Made by a program: the position numbers and the translations under genes | Notes under the pieces: model-generated | What the model was told of the DNA's origin: nothing | Database searches by the model: none | Seen by the model: only the letters and a program-made list of their open reading frames with translations | Source: Treponema sp. | Lineage (GTDB): Bacteria > Spirochaetota > Spirochaetia > Treponematales > Rectinemataceae | NCBI GenBank assembly: GCA_017849315.1 | Contig: JAFIHQ010000007.1 | Location: forward strand, 1 to 16,852 | Direction: 5' to 3' | Length of the DNA: 16,852 nt | Shown: piece after piece, positions 1-7,152 of the stretch | Numbering within the stretch: the first letter of the stretch is position 1 | Layout of the letters: each line of letters opens with the position of its first letter

Positions 1-1259
1 CGATACCCCTTTGCCGCAAATTCCTCGACTTTGTTTTGAATTATGCTACGCGTTTCTAGGTCGATGCCAGTACACAACGCGAGAATTTCGGGAACGGCAC
101 CCTTCATGACGTGATAGGCCTGCCCATTGCATTCCACAATTGCTTCAGTACGGCGTGTTTCCGGTGAAAAAGGCATATACGACTTCTGGGCGCAGCTTCC
201 AGTCGGCTTAATCTGGGCGGCTTCGACCACCGCGGCGTCGATCAGGTCCGAATTGTCCCTGCTGGAAGCCAGTGCCGCCGTGCGCAGCACTTCGTCCCTG
301 GAAAACCCCTGTGCGGGGTCCACCTCTACCACGCTGAGTTTGTTTTGCGTAATGGTGCCTGTTTTGTCAAAACAGATGACACTGATCGACGCCGCGTCCT
401 CCACGGCATCGAGGCGTGTAACGAGGGCGCCCCTGTCTGCCATCTCGGAGCTTGCCGTGGCCTGAACAATGGTCAGAACGGCGGGAAGCGCCACAGGCAC
501 CGCGCCTATGAGGAATGTCACCACAAAAGTGAGGGTCACCAGGAAGGAAATGTGCAAGGCAAGCGCATAAACAGCAACGAAAGCAGAGGCTGCAACGCCA
601 AAGTACATGGTGTATCGTACAATGTCGAGCATAACCTGTTCCTGGTGAGATACAGGGTGCGCTTTTTGGACGAGGTTGGCCGTTTTGCCAAAAAAAGTGT
701 TTCCGCCCGTGTTGGTCACAAGGCAGATAGCCTGACCCCGACGCGCAACTGCACTTGAGTGGAGCTCGTCGCCTTCGCTTCGATCTACTGGCAGGGATTC
801 TCCTGTCAGCGTTGACTCGTCCACGGAGAGGTTGCCCGAGAGCACTTTTGCGTCAGCGGGAATGATGTCTCCAAGTTTTACCAGGATAACGTCCCCGGGT
901 ACGAGAAGCGCAGCGTCTATATCCTGCCACGCACCGTCGCGCAAGACTCGGGCGTTCAGGGCGAGTCTTTTTTTCAGGGCGTCTAGCGCTTTACTTGAAC
1001 TATGCTGATTGAGAAACCCAATGACTGCATTCACGCAGAGCAAAAACAGTATAATGACCGCCTCGGTGAGGTGCCCCAGGAAGAATGCAAGAATCATGGA
1101 CAGTTCGATAAGCCACGGCATTGGACCCCAAAACTTCTTCAAAAAGGCCAGTACTGGGCTCTTTTTCTTTTCCTGGATACAGTTAGGACCGTATTCTTTA
1201 AGCCGAGAAGCAGCCTCGGCCGAGCTCAAACCGCTTATTTGTGCTTCAGAAGGATTCAT
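1..1259 (-). CDS. Plasma-membrane-type (P3A) H+-transporting P-type ATPase, N-terminal part, cut by window edge
   Basis: I translated this directly; it lies antisense to several spurious plus-strand frames. It starts at ATG 1259, preceded by an AGAAAGG ribosome site, and reads open for 419 codons to the window edge at a conserved P-domain stretch ending FAAKGYR. Visible are an N-terminal cation-ATPase domain (LSSAEAASRL), two membrane segments (about 50-82), the actuator-domain motif LTGES (151-155), the segment PVALPAVLT typical of the fourth membrane helix of proton pumps, and the phosphorylation motif with Asp298 (DKTGT). The signature RLALNARVLRDGAW and the PVALP motif fit the H+-ATPase subgroup better than Ca2+ or heavy-metal pumps. 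The family uses ATP to export protons and build membrane potential. About half of a usual 800-900 residue protein is present; the rest lies to the left. Confidence 0.88.
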   Translation of the reverse strand, partial: MNPSEAQISGLSSAEAASRLKEYGPNCIQEKKKSPVLAFLKKFWGPMPWLIELSMILAFFLGHLTEAVIILFLLCVNAVIGFLNQHSSSKALDALKKRLALNARVLRDGAWQDIDAALLVPGDVILVKLGDIIPADAKVLSGNLSVDESTLTGESLPVDRSEGDELHSSAVARRGQAICLVTNTGGNTFFGKTANLVQKAHPVSHQEQVMLDIVRYTMYFGVAASAFVAVYALALHISFLVTLTFVVTFLIGAVPVALPAVLTIVQATASSEMADRGALVTRLDAVEDAASISVICFDKTGTITQNKLSVVEVDPAQGFSRDEVLRTAALASSRDNSDLIDAAVVEAAQIKPTGSCAQKSYMPFSPETRRTEAIVECNGQAYHVMKGAVPEILALCTGIDLETRSIIQNKVEEFAAKGY

Positions 1260-1518
1260 TTTATTGCCTTTCTCTGTATTGCCTTGCCATTGTCTCTAAG
1301 TTGGTAAATATAAATATAAGTGGATAAATACCCTGTCAGAGAGAAAGCTTATTGTAGGTGGGGCCGGTTCCACAAGCAGGGCTGATCACAAGGGGAAAAT
1401 AACCTTTCGTTTACACCGCGCGGCAAGTTCTTTAGTATATTCTTAAGAGGATATTCGAATCCCGAATCGGATTCGAAGCTTGAGTCTTTCCTAAGTTCAT
1501 TTAGAGAGGTAAATAGCA
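1260..1518. promoter_or_regulatory. Divergent ATPase/bacterioferritin intergenic region with bfr promoter
   Basis: A likely bacterioferritin promoter is TTTACA at 1410-1415, a 17-bp spacer, and TAGTAT at 1433-1438, which would start transcription near 1446 and give a leader of about 70 nt. The ATPase side is AT-rich (repeated AAATAT near 1306-1320), which could hold its promoter, but I cannot assign boxes there. No gene is seen in the gap. Confidence 0.5.
1454..1477. repeat. Perfect 9-bp inverted repeat in bfr leader
   Basis: TTCGAATCC (1454-1462) and GGATTCGAA (1469-1477) are exact reverse complements around a 6-bp spacer that itself repeats CGAATC. It lies just downstream of the predicted start of transcription, so it could be a repressor operator or an RNA hairpin controlling iron-storage expression. 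It does not resemble the classical Fur box. Confidence 0.6.
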
Positions 1519-1986
1519 ATGAAAGGTGATCCAAGAGTAATCGATGTGCTCAATTCTCTTTTGGCAGACGAACTCACTGCGGTAAACCAGTACATGGTTC
1601 ATTCTTCTGAGTGCGACAACTGGGGCTACACTAAACTCCACAAGGCGATCGAAAAGCGCGCCATCGATGAGATGAAGCACGCAGAGAAGCTGATTGACCG
1701 CATTCTGTTCCTTGAGGGAAGGCCCATTGTGAGCAAGTACAACCCGATGAATATCGGTGGGGACGTGGCCACGATTTATGACAACGATCACGCTGCTGAG
1801 GCGGATGCAATCAAGAATTACAATGCTGCCATCGCGCTATGCGGCGACGCTCGAGACTACGCCACCCGCGAGATAATCGAGTCAATCTTAAAAGATGAGG
1901 ATGCCCATATTGACGAAATTGAAGCTGTCCAGGATCAGATCAAGCAGATGGGCATCCAGGTATTTCTCTCAATGCAGGTTGGTTGA
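1519..1986 (+). CDS. bfr: Bacterioferritin (haem-binding ferritin, ferroxidase)
   Basis: A 155-residue cytoplasmic iron-storage protein, close to the usual 158. Members form 24-subunit cages that oxidise Fe2+ at a di-iron centre and store it as a mineral. All expected ligands are at the E. coli Bfr positions: Glu18, Glu51, His54, Glu94, Glu127 and His130, with Met52 as the inter-subunit haem ligand. The start MKGDPRVIDVLN matches the family start and follows an AGAGAGG ribosome site. It is monocistronic, with a promoter at 1410-1438 and a terminator at 2039-2072. It faces a nitroreductase tail to tail. A decayed 3' end of a second bacterioferritin lies at 5891-5971. Confidence 0.95.
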   Translation: MKGDPRVIDVLNSLLADELTAVNQYMVHSSECDNWGYTKLHKAIEKRAIDEMKHAEKLIDRILFLEGRPIVSKYNPMNIGGDVATIYDNDHAAEADAIKNYNAAIALCGDARDYATREIIESILKDEDAHIDEIEAVQDQIKQMGIQVFLSMQVG

Positions 1987-2038
1987 TCGATTTGTTGATT
2001 TCGGCTCAACTTGAAAACGTCATAGTTTTGTAGGTGTG

Positions 2039-2072
2039 CGGCTGGATATCATGGTGTGTCCAGCCGTTTCTA
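2039..2072 (+). terminator. Rho-independent terminator after bfr
   Basis: CGGCTGGA (2039-2046) pairs perfectly with TCCAGCCG (2059-2066) over a 12-nt loop and is followed by TTTCTAT. The T-run is present only on the plus strand, so it chiefly serves bfr. Confidence 0.75.
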
Positions 2073-2075
2073 TAC

Positions 2076-2660
2076 TCACTCTTGTGTGCAAGTTCTTATG
2101 CTAGTGCACATACTCAATGCGTCCGCCCTCGCGGCGTGGTGGACGATAGGCTGCTTGGGGGCGTGGATACCCGATGGCGACAGAAGAACAGAAGAACGGA
2201 AGACATAACCATCAGGAATTCCTATGGCCCTTGCAAGATCTTTGCCACGCGGGCCGTTGAGGGCAGAAGAGGGCGAGCCCATATAGCAGGTACCAAGGCC
2301 CAGGTCGGTTGAGGCAAGAATGATACTCTCCGCTGCGAGCGCACAGTTGGCTGCGCCATTCATGGCATCTGCCGGGGAAGTTAACAGGATGAGTGTAGGG
2401 GCTCCATAAAGTGGATTGTAGCCTGGGGTTGCTGCCTGCTGCCGCAGGAATTCCACAGGCGAATTTTTCATGCCTTCGAGCGCCGCGTCTGCAATGTCGC
2501 GCAGCAGCGTTGGCTCCTGTACTACTGAGACGAGAAAAGGTCCAGCATGAGGGGCCCTGAGCCCCGCCTGTAAAACTCTTTCAAGATCCTCATCTCGAAC
2601 TTGCTCTGAACGATAAGAACGGACGCTTCGTCGTCTTTCAATTGCTTCGAGTGTTTGCAT
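2076..2660 (-). CDS. Nitroreductase-family flavoprotein (short form)
   Basis: A 194-residue protein of the FMN-dependent nitroreductase fold, which uses NAD(P)H to reduce nitro groups, quinones or flavins; the true substrate cannot be read. It begins MQTLEAIERRRSVRSY, the classical opening with Arg9-Arg10-Arg11-Ser12 positioned for FMN phosphate. It retains the central segment with ESIILASTDLGLGTCYMG and the C-terminal LARAIGIPDGY motif. I chose ATG 2660, with GAAAGGATC upstream: the frame is open for a further 112 codons, but that stretch is low in homology and antisense to a glycosyltransferase fragment. The C-terminal tail beyond about residue 165 (HHAARADALSMCTSI) is unusual. It is convergent with bfr. 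Confidence 0.85.
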   Translation of the reverse strand: MQTLEAIERRRSVRSYRSEQVRDEDLERVLQAGLRAPHAGPFLVSVVQEPTLLRDIADAALEGMKNSPVEFLRQQAATPGYNPLYGAPTLILLTSPADAMNGAANCALAAESIILASTDLGLGTCYMGSPSSALNGPRGKDLARAIGIPDGYVFRSSVLLSPSGIHAPKQPIVHHAARADALSMCTSIRTCTQE

Positions 2661-2674
2661 TTTTTCGATCCTTT

Positions 2675-2704
2675 CAAAAGGCCTTGGGGCAAAAGGCCTT
2701 GGGG
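2675..2704. repeat. 15-bp perfect tandem duplication upstream of the nitroreductase
   Basis: CAAAAGGCCTTGGGG occurs twice head to tail (2675-2689, 2690-2704), each copy containing the palindrome AAGGCCTT. It falls in the presumed leader of the nitroreductase gene, just upstream of its ribosome site. It could be a replication-slippage duplication or a tandem protein site. Confidence 0.8.
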
Positions 2705-2810
2705 GAACTTTTTGGGCGCTTGATTTGGCTCCAGCTTTTGACCCAGAAGCTGCGCCGTGCCACGTTGAGACAGCAATTGAGGAGAGCCGAGTGTACACCG
2801 GTGGTAGAAT

Positions 2811-3125
2811 GTAGAACTGCCGCCCACTTGTGTCAACAATGTTCAACTTGGCTGGGACCCAAATCTGACTACAGTGTTGGCAGTGGGTTCGAAACGCGTT
2901 ACGAGCATTGTAGCGGCCGCGAAAGAGCTTGACAGCTCCGACCTTCCAATTCAGGTCGTTGCGGTTGCCGGTGGTGATGCCGGCATTTACAGCCAACTTA
3001 AGAAGACTCGCTGGCGGATACCAGCTTTCATTTATGATTTTGTTACAGAAATGCCGTTGTTTTTGCGAGCGGCGGATTGTGTGCTTTCCAAATTCTCCAT
3101 CGTGGAAAGAGCTTGGTCACTTTAG
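2811..3125 (+). pseudogene. Glycosyltransferase fragment (MurG/MGDG-synthase type, C-terminal domain piece)
   Basis: The plus frame from 2811 reads VELPPT..NVQLGWDPNLTTVLAVGSKRV, then DLPIQVVAVAGGDAG, IPAFIYDFV and EMPLFLRAADCVLSK. This is the order of the nucleotide-sugar-binding domain of GT28-like lipid glycosyltransferases: strand with GSKR, then VxVVAGG, then the xFVxxMPxxxxAAD loop. The essential KPGG/EA segment that should follow the AAD motif is replaced by an unrelated tail ending at 3125. The N-terminal acceptor domain is absent, and a stop (2805-2807) lies in frame immediately before. I see no start codon with a ribosome site. About 105 codons remain of a usual 350-400, so it is a broken remnant. 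Confidence 0.65.
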
Positions 3126-3208
3126 AATCTAGATGTCTGCAGTATGGAAGTGTATACACATAATAGGGTAGGCCGTCGTCAGGCCGTTTATTTTTGGTCA
3201 ATGCAAAT

Positions 3209-3433
3209 CTACAGGCTGATGACAATATGTCTCTTGTAAAGTAGATGTGCAATGCCGGTAAGCAGAACCATGATTAACGTAAACTGAAAGGCCACCAATA
3301 AGGGGCTTGCGTCGGAATACCACCACGCGGCTCCCGGAAGCTGGACGAGACCAAGCAAGATCAGGTGCAGGATATAGAGGAAAATCGGATTGCGGCCCCA
3401 CCAGATAAGAAACCGCGTAACCGGTCCGTAGCT
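3209..3433 (-). pseudogene. C-terminal fragment of an acyltransferase-like multi-helix membrane protein (DUF1624/heparan N-acetyltransferase type)
   Basis: About 74 codons ending at stop 3209 contain FLIWWGRNPIFLYILH, followed by two hydrophobic helices (LILLGLVQLPGAAWW and LVAFQFTLIMVLLTGIAHLLY). The WxGRNPxxxYxxH pattern followed by final transmembrane helices is typical of the C-terminus of DUF1624/DUF418-like membrane acyltransferases. The remaining helices are missing. Immediately upstream in the same orientation the DNA turns into the tail of a different gene (nitroreductase remnant). The frame remains open upstream to an ATG at 3562, but that stretch is out of frame with the nitroreductase and has no membrane character. 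This is probably a deletion remnant; family assignment is tentative. Confidence 0.5.
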
Positions 3434-3518
3434 TTTGGCACGAACTTTTTCGCGCGGGGTTTCTTCTTGCTGATTCGGGACCCCTTGCACCAGGTCCTGT
3501 CTCTTCTCCCTATGAAGG

Positions 3519-3723
3519 TCATGCTGCGGGGATATAGCCTTCAGGAATGCCATACTTTGCAAAGTCGGCTGGCCGCTGCGCCAGGACGGTTTGGCGGTTG
3601 TCCAAAGACATGCGTTCCGTAGCCCATGGCTTCCGCGGCCAATACGAAATAACCAAAGGTAATGCCTACATCGATATCGCTGCCGTTCTTTACAACACCG
3701 CTCAAGATAAAAAGGACTGTTCC
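3519..3723 (-). pseudogene. Decayed C-terminal part of a second nitroreductase, with a frameshift
   Basis: In one minus frame 3723 to about 3590 reads TVLFILSGVV...DIDVGITFGYFVLAAEAMGYGTHVFG, the strand-helix-strand core of nitroreductases. The family's C-terminal motif continues in a different frame: FAKYGIPEGYIPAA, stop at 3519-3521. One indel near 3590 separates the halves. The N-terminal FMN-binding part (RRSxRxY) is absent. It differs clearly in sequence from the intact nitroreductase at 2076-2660, so it is an old paralogue, not a recent copy. Confidence 0.65.
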
Positions 3724-3843
3724 CTTTTTTGCCTGTCGTAACTGGCAGGCGTTAATCGTTAAAAAAATATAGAATTGTGTAGGCGCAAAGTCAAGCCGTT
3801 TATTGGTTTTTTTGAATGATTTGTGCCAGCCGCAGCGATATGT

Positions 3844-3857
3844 TATCATAAGACTTT
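3844..3857 (+). promoter_or_regulatory. Possible promoter giving a leaderless or near-leaderless HD-domain mRNA
   Basis: TATCAT (3844-3849) is a good -10 box with a weak TTGTGC 17 bp upstream. Its start of transcription would fall at about the ATG 3858, and no Shine-Dalgarno-like sequence precedes that ATG. An in-frame TAA at 3849-3851 rules out an upstream start. Confidence 0.35.
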
Positions 3858-4547
3858 ATGGAAGAATTCTTCGAGGAACGTAAAACTCCCATAACCGACA
3901 CTGAGCACCGAAAGGGCGACGACGTCTGGACCTTTCCAAAGGATTTTCGCATCGACGAGACGTGGTTCGACCATAAGAGCCGAATTCACGGCAAAGGGCA
4001 CACGCTGCGCGTCATGATTCTGGCCGATACTTTGTACAAAAGGGCGCTTAAAGCCGGTTTCATTGGAACGCCAGATGGGCATGGGCATGAGGAATCGGGC
4101 CGATTTGGCGCGTCCTACCCACTTGACGAACCTGCAATTCTTTATCGCGATCTCATGGCGGCGACGCTCATCCACGACCTCGCGCGGCGCCACGACGGCT
4201 ATTGTACCGAACACGGTCGCTGGGCTGCCGAAACCAAGCGTCCCATTGCCGAAAAGTTTCTGGGATTTTCCCTTTTCGTAGGCGAGTGGGCGACCATCGC
4301 GGGCGCAGTCACAGCGCATTCCCGTCGGGACCCGAAGCCTCCTTCACCATCCTACAGGCCTGGTTCACTCACCGCCCTCCTCAAAGACGCCGACGGCCTG
4401 GACCGGGTCCGGTTATACGAGGCGCCCGACCCGGCCTATTTCAGGCACCCGTTCACCGCGGAGTATATCGATTTTGCATGGGAGCTTCTGGATACGCCCA
4501 TTCCCGAACTTGAGAAAACTGTGGCAAGTCTGGGCCTGCCGGTTTGA
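3858..4547 (+). CDS. HD-domain metal-dependent phosphohydrolase-like protein
   Basis: A 229-residue soluble protein with the HD superfamily ligand pattern: His44/His48 in IHGKGHTLRV, His106-Asp107 (LIHDLAR), His119 in a helix, His154 (TAHSRRD) and Asp177 (LLKDADGLDRVRL). HD proteins use one or two metal ions to hydrolyse phosphate esters such as nucleotides; the substrate here cannot be inferred. No second domain (RelA/SpoT synthetase, GGDEF or helicase) is attached, and no signal peptide or membrane segment is visible. The start is fixed downstream of an in-frame stop at 3849-3851. It is the only intact-looking gene between 2.7 and 6.0 kb and stands alone, with no operon partner. Enzyme class fairly sure, function unknown. 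Confidence 0.75.
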   Translation: MEEFFEERKTPITDTEHRKGDDVWTFPKDFRIDETWFDHKSRIHGKGHTLRVMILADTLYKRALKAGFIGTPDGHGHEESGRFGASYPLDEPAILYRDLMAATLIHDLARRHDGYCTEHGRWAAETKRPIAEKFLGFSLFVGEWATIAGAVTAHSRRDPKPPSPSYRPGSLTALLKDADGLDRVRLYEAPDPAYFRHPFTAEYIDFAWELLDTPIPELEKTVASLGLPV

Positions 4548-4864
4548 AACTGAATGGCTCCGTTACATTTCGAAGTCTTGCTTATGGAAAGAGTGCATTG
4601 CAACGAAGATGGCGCATGAATTCAAGGACGAGTCGGAGCAGGAAGTCGGAAGGAACTGCACTTTTGGCGTCGCCGGCCATCATTCTTGGCCAGCTAGACT
4701 ATCTCTCTTACAAGCTGTCTGGAACCTTGGCTTCTCAAAAATGGACATCGTCCGTCCATCTCGTATTGCAGTGTCTTAAAAGAACCGCCAGTAACCCAAT
4801 TCTATAGCTAAGCCCTTCTTATTCCTTCATAAGGATGTGCCAGCATAGGGATGTGCAAGAAGGC
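4548..4864 (+). other. Gene-free stretch; possible FGGY-kinase scrap
   Basis: No intact gene is visible. In the plus frame around 4668-4770 there is LLASPAIILGQLDYLSYKLSG followed by TLASQKWTSSV. This loosely matches the DYLxYKLTG...A(T/S) segment of FGGY sugar kinases, but it is only about 35 codons, with no start or flanking domain. The segment ends with an imperfect direct repeat (GGATGTGC at 4833-4840 and 4848-4855) nested in an inverted repeat CCTTCTT/AAGAAGG (4814-4820 and 4857-4863). I treat the kinase resemblance as weak. Confidence 0.25.
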
Positions 4865-5720
4865 TCAGTCCAGCTTCTTAATTGTCCCGTCGCGGTAATA
4901 CTCGTACAGCTCCACAGCATCCATATCTTCTCTGCTCGTAACAACGACAAAGGTGCTCGCTGCGGGATGATCGGGATTCTCATCGATCCACGTGCCGCTG
5001 TTTGCGTAGTATTTTCCTTCGACGTCAGGAAGCTTCCTCTCTGGCGGCAATCCTGGCATAGAAATAGCCCGGCGGGAGGATAGACGGTGCGTTACCAGTT
5101 ATTTCTTTGTTTGAGACGCTGTCGGGCGCGGAAAAGACATCATATCTGTGTCCATGCTCAATTACGATCTCGTCTCGGATTCCGGTCACGCACTTCCCTA
5201 ATCCATTGACATCTCTTGCCTGGTTAATCCCGGGGAGAGCCTTGTCCAATATATCGCCTTCCAAGGTCATGTCATGATTACCGGGCACATAGGTCAGCTT
5301 TATGCCTTTTGCCATCAGGGCATTGAGTTCATCAAAAAACGCCTGATTATTCTTCACGACTTGCCAATAGAATTTGTTCGAATCGCTATACGCAGGATAG
5401 GTTAGCGGAAGGTACCACTCATCGAGAAAATCGCTCGCTATAACCAGTTCGCCAACATCCGTTGTGTTCTGAAGGCGTTTCAGGAACTCGATGAATACTG
5501 TTCGGTTTTTTACATCTTCAGAATACTTGTCCAGTACTCCCAGATGAATATCGCTGACCACAACTACTTTATCTTTTTTCGCATCCTGTGTTGTCCACAA
5601 TGCCGAGGAACTTAAGGATGCGCTGCTTTTGGTCTGTGCTGGCCCATCCAAACCAAAGGCCTGTAGCGCTGCAACTGCAAACAGGAATAGAACTATCGAT
5701 TTTCTCAGTTTTTTCGTCAT
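4865..5720 (-). pseudogene. Secreted calcineurin-like metallophosphoesterase, frameshifted and internally deleted
   Basis: The minus frame starts at ATG 5720 after GGAAGAAG. It has a Sec signal peptide (MTKKLRKSIVLFLFAVAALQ, cleavage near AFG) and then metallophosphoesterase motifs: SDIHLG (Asp57, His59), SDFLDEW (Asp97), PGNHD (148-150) and EHGHRYD (189-191). It continues to PPGYFYARIAAREEAS and stops at 5025. The family's C-terminus (EGKYYANSGTWIDENP to the stop at 4865) is in another frame, overlapping at 5025-5059. The GHTH metal-ligand motif that should lie between the two parts is missing, so I infer a deletion plus frameshift rather than a single indel. The junction falls on the 10-bp palindrome GGAAGCTTCC (5028-5037). 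Family members hydrolyse phosphodiesters or monoesters in the periplasm; this copy is probably inactive. Confidence 0.75.
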
Positions 5721-6077
5721 TCTTCTTCCAATAGAAAAACTATTGTACGTGCTCACCCTGAAAACGGTATAGTATGGGGTTGATTGGCCCGTCAAGCTCA
5801 GTTTTAATAAGTTTTTATTTAGTAAGGTTTTAGTGAGAATCAGAGTTAAGCGTCGACAATAACAAGAACGAACTTTTGCTAAGCCATACACGTATCGATA
5901 ATATCGAATCTATACAAGATGAAATCACACAGATGGCCACGCAGGTTTTCTTTTCCATGCAGTTGAGCTAAGTTCTTATGGTATTACTGAATAGAAAAGC
6001 TGTATCGCAGCTCTTTATGGTCGCACGACAAATCTGTGCAAGGCTGGTCATTGACATAAAAGGAGATGTTAGCTCTT
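5721..6077. other. Intergenic stretch between two minus-strand genes
   Basis: From 5721 to 5890 the DNA is AT-rich, without a recognisable gene, and presumably held the metallophosphoesterase promoter. The only coding trace is the bacterioferritin tail at 5891-5971. From 5972 to 6077 I see nothing beyond a short imperfect hairpin (AGCTG/CAGCT around 5998-6012). Confidence 0.5.
5891..5971 (+). pseudogene. 3' remnant of a second bacterioferritin gene
   Basis: The plus frame 5891-5971 reads RIDNIESIQDEITQM then ATQVFFSMQLS and a TAA stop. It aligns without gaps to the last 25 residues of the intact bacterioferritin (HIDEIEAVQDQIKQM, GIQVFLSMQVG), about 15 of 25 identical, and most identical codons differ at the third position. 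The upstream frame does not continue the homology (the expected helix with the EDAH ligands is absent), so only the final 26 codons survive. The silent changes show it diverged as a functional gene before being lost. Confidence 0.75.
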
Positions 6078-7109
6078 TTACCGGCGCATCTGAGGATTGT
6101 CGCGGTCCAGACGGCTCGAGTCGAGCATCCACTTGGGGTAGAGCCGCGGCGGGACGCTCAAGTCGTCCAGCGCCTTGATCTCTTCGTCGGAAAGCTGCCA
6201 CTCTACGGTCTTGAGATTGTCTTGTAGCTGCTCGGGTTTGGTTGCACCGACAAGGACGGAGCTCACCGCAGGTTTTCGCAATAGATAGTTGAGGGAAACT
6301 TGTGCAGCGCTCACACCGCGCTCGGTTGCAATGCGCTGCACCTCGTCCAGAATTGCATAGGCTTTGTCGTCATCAAACTGAATGAAATTGCGGGTTTCCT
6401 TGCTGCGGCGTGCATCGGCGGGGCCTTTGCCACCGCGAGGATACTTGCCCGTTAAAAAGCCGGCAGCAAGCGGCGACCATGGCGTGAGGCCGAGCCCCTG
6501 ATCCTGGCAGAGCGGCACGAGTTCGATCTCGACGTCGCGTGCAACGAGTGAATAATACGCCTGCAGCGATACAAACTTTTCCCAATTGTGCTTTTCGGAA
6601 ATCGAGAGTGCTTTCATGAGCTGCCAGGCAAAATAATTCGAGCAGCCCAAATACCGCACCTTTCCTTGATGCACAAGATCGTTCAATGCGGAGAGCGTCT
6701 CTTCGAGCGGTGTCATAAAGTCGAAGCTGTGCACAATGTAGAGGTCGATGTAGTCCGTACCCAGCCGCTTGAGGCTTTTTTCGCAGCTTTCCATGATGTG
6801 GCGCTTACTTAAACCAACATCGTTGATTTCGGGACTCATGCGACCGCGCACCTTTGTGGCGAGCACCACGTGGTCGCGCTTCCCTTTCAGCGCCTTGCCC
6901 AGAAGTTGTTCGGATTGACCAAACGAATAGACATCCGCGGTGTCGAAGAAATTGATACCTGCGTCGAAGGCGATATCTACAAGCCGCTTGGCAGCTGTTT
7001 CGTCCAGGCTGCCAACATTGGCCCATGAGCCCGCGCTACCAAAACTCATGGTGCCTAAGCACAACTCAGAGACCAAGAGCCCCGATTTCCCTAATTGACG
7101 ATATTGCAT
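6078..7109 (-). CDS. Aldo/keto reductase
   Basis: A 343-residue NADPH-dependent oxidoreductase of the AKR superfamily (TIM barrel), complete from MQYRQLGKSGLLVSELCLGT to the C-terminus. The catalytic tetrad is present: Asp56, Tyr61 (NFFDTADVYSFGQSE), Lys86 (LATKV) and His127 (IVHSFD). The C-terminal NADP-binding segment is also present (VSSVLVGATKPEQLQDN). The subgroup is the YhdN/YajO-like set, which acts on sugars and small aldehydes. The start ATG 7109 has a GAGG site 8 nt upstream. It lies 42 bp after the LacI-type gene and is the last gene of the minus-strand sugar operon, so a role in modifying the imported sugar or detoxifying aldehydes is plausible but unproven. Confidence 0.9.
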   Translation of the reverse strand: MQYRQLGKSGLLVSELCLGTMSFGSAGSWANVGSLDETAAKRLVDIAFDAGINFFDTADVYSFGQSEQLLGKALKGKRDHVVLATKVRGRMSPEINDVGLSKRHIMESCEKSLKRLGTDYIDLYIVHSFDFMTPLEETLSALNDLVHQGKVRYLGCSNYFAWQLMKALSISEKHNWEKFVSLQAYYSLVARDVEIELVPLCQDQGLGLTPWSPLAAGFLTGKYPRGGKGPADARRSKETRNFIQFDDDKAYAILDEVQRIATERGVSAAQVSLNYLLRKPAVSSVLVGATKPEQLQDNLKTVEWQLSDEEIKALDDLSVPPRLYPKWMLDSSRLDRDNPQMRR

Positions 7110-7137
7110 GCCTGTTGCCTCGTTTTATCACTTAGTA

Positions 7138-7152
7138 ACTCTGTCGCAGAGT
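7138..7152 (-). other. Small hairpin at the lacI-type gene end
   Basis: ACTCTG-TCG-CAGAGT is a perfect 6-bp stem with a 3-nt loop overlapping the stop codon of the regulator, in the 42-bp gap before the reductase. There is no T-run in the minus direction, so it is more likely an mRNA processing or stability element than a terminator. Confidence 0.35.

Noticed and set aside
127..1307. Several plus-strand open frames opposite the left-edge genes
   Set aside because: They are antisense to a P-type ATPase with LTGES and DKTGT motifs on the minus strand and show no protein-family features.
2090..2100. AAGTTCTTATG shared with 5970-5980, near both bacterioferritin 3' ends
   Set aside because: An 11-base match is expected many times by chance in a window of this size and the flanks do not align.
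2661..2996. A 112-residue N-terminal extension of the nitroreductase with a CxxC (HCQHC)
   Set aside because: The stretch is antisense to a glycosyltransferase fragment and the family start MQTLEAIERRRSVR at 2660 has its own ribosome site.
3160..3195. GGCC...GGCC followed by TTTATTTTT as a terminator
   Set aside because: Only a 4-bp self-complementary stem; too weak to support.
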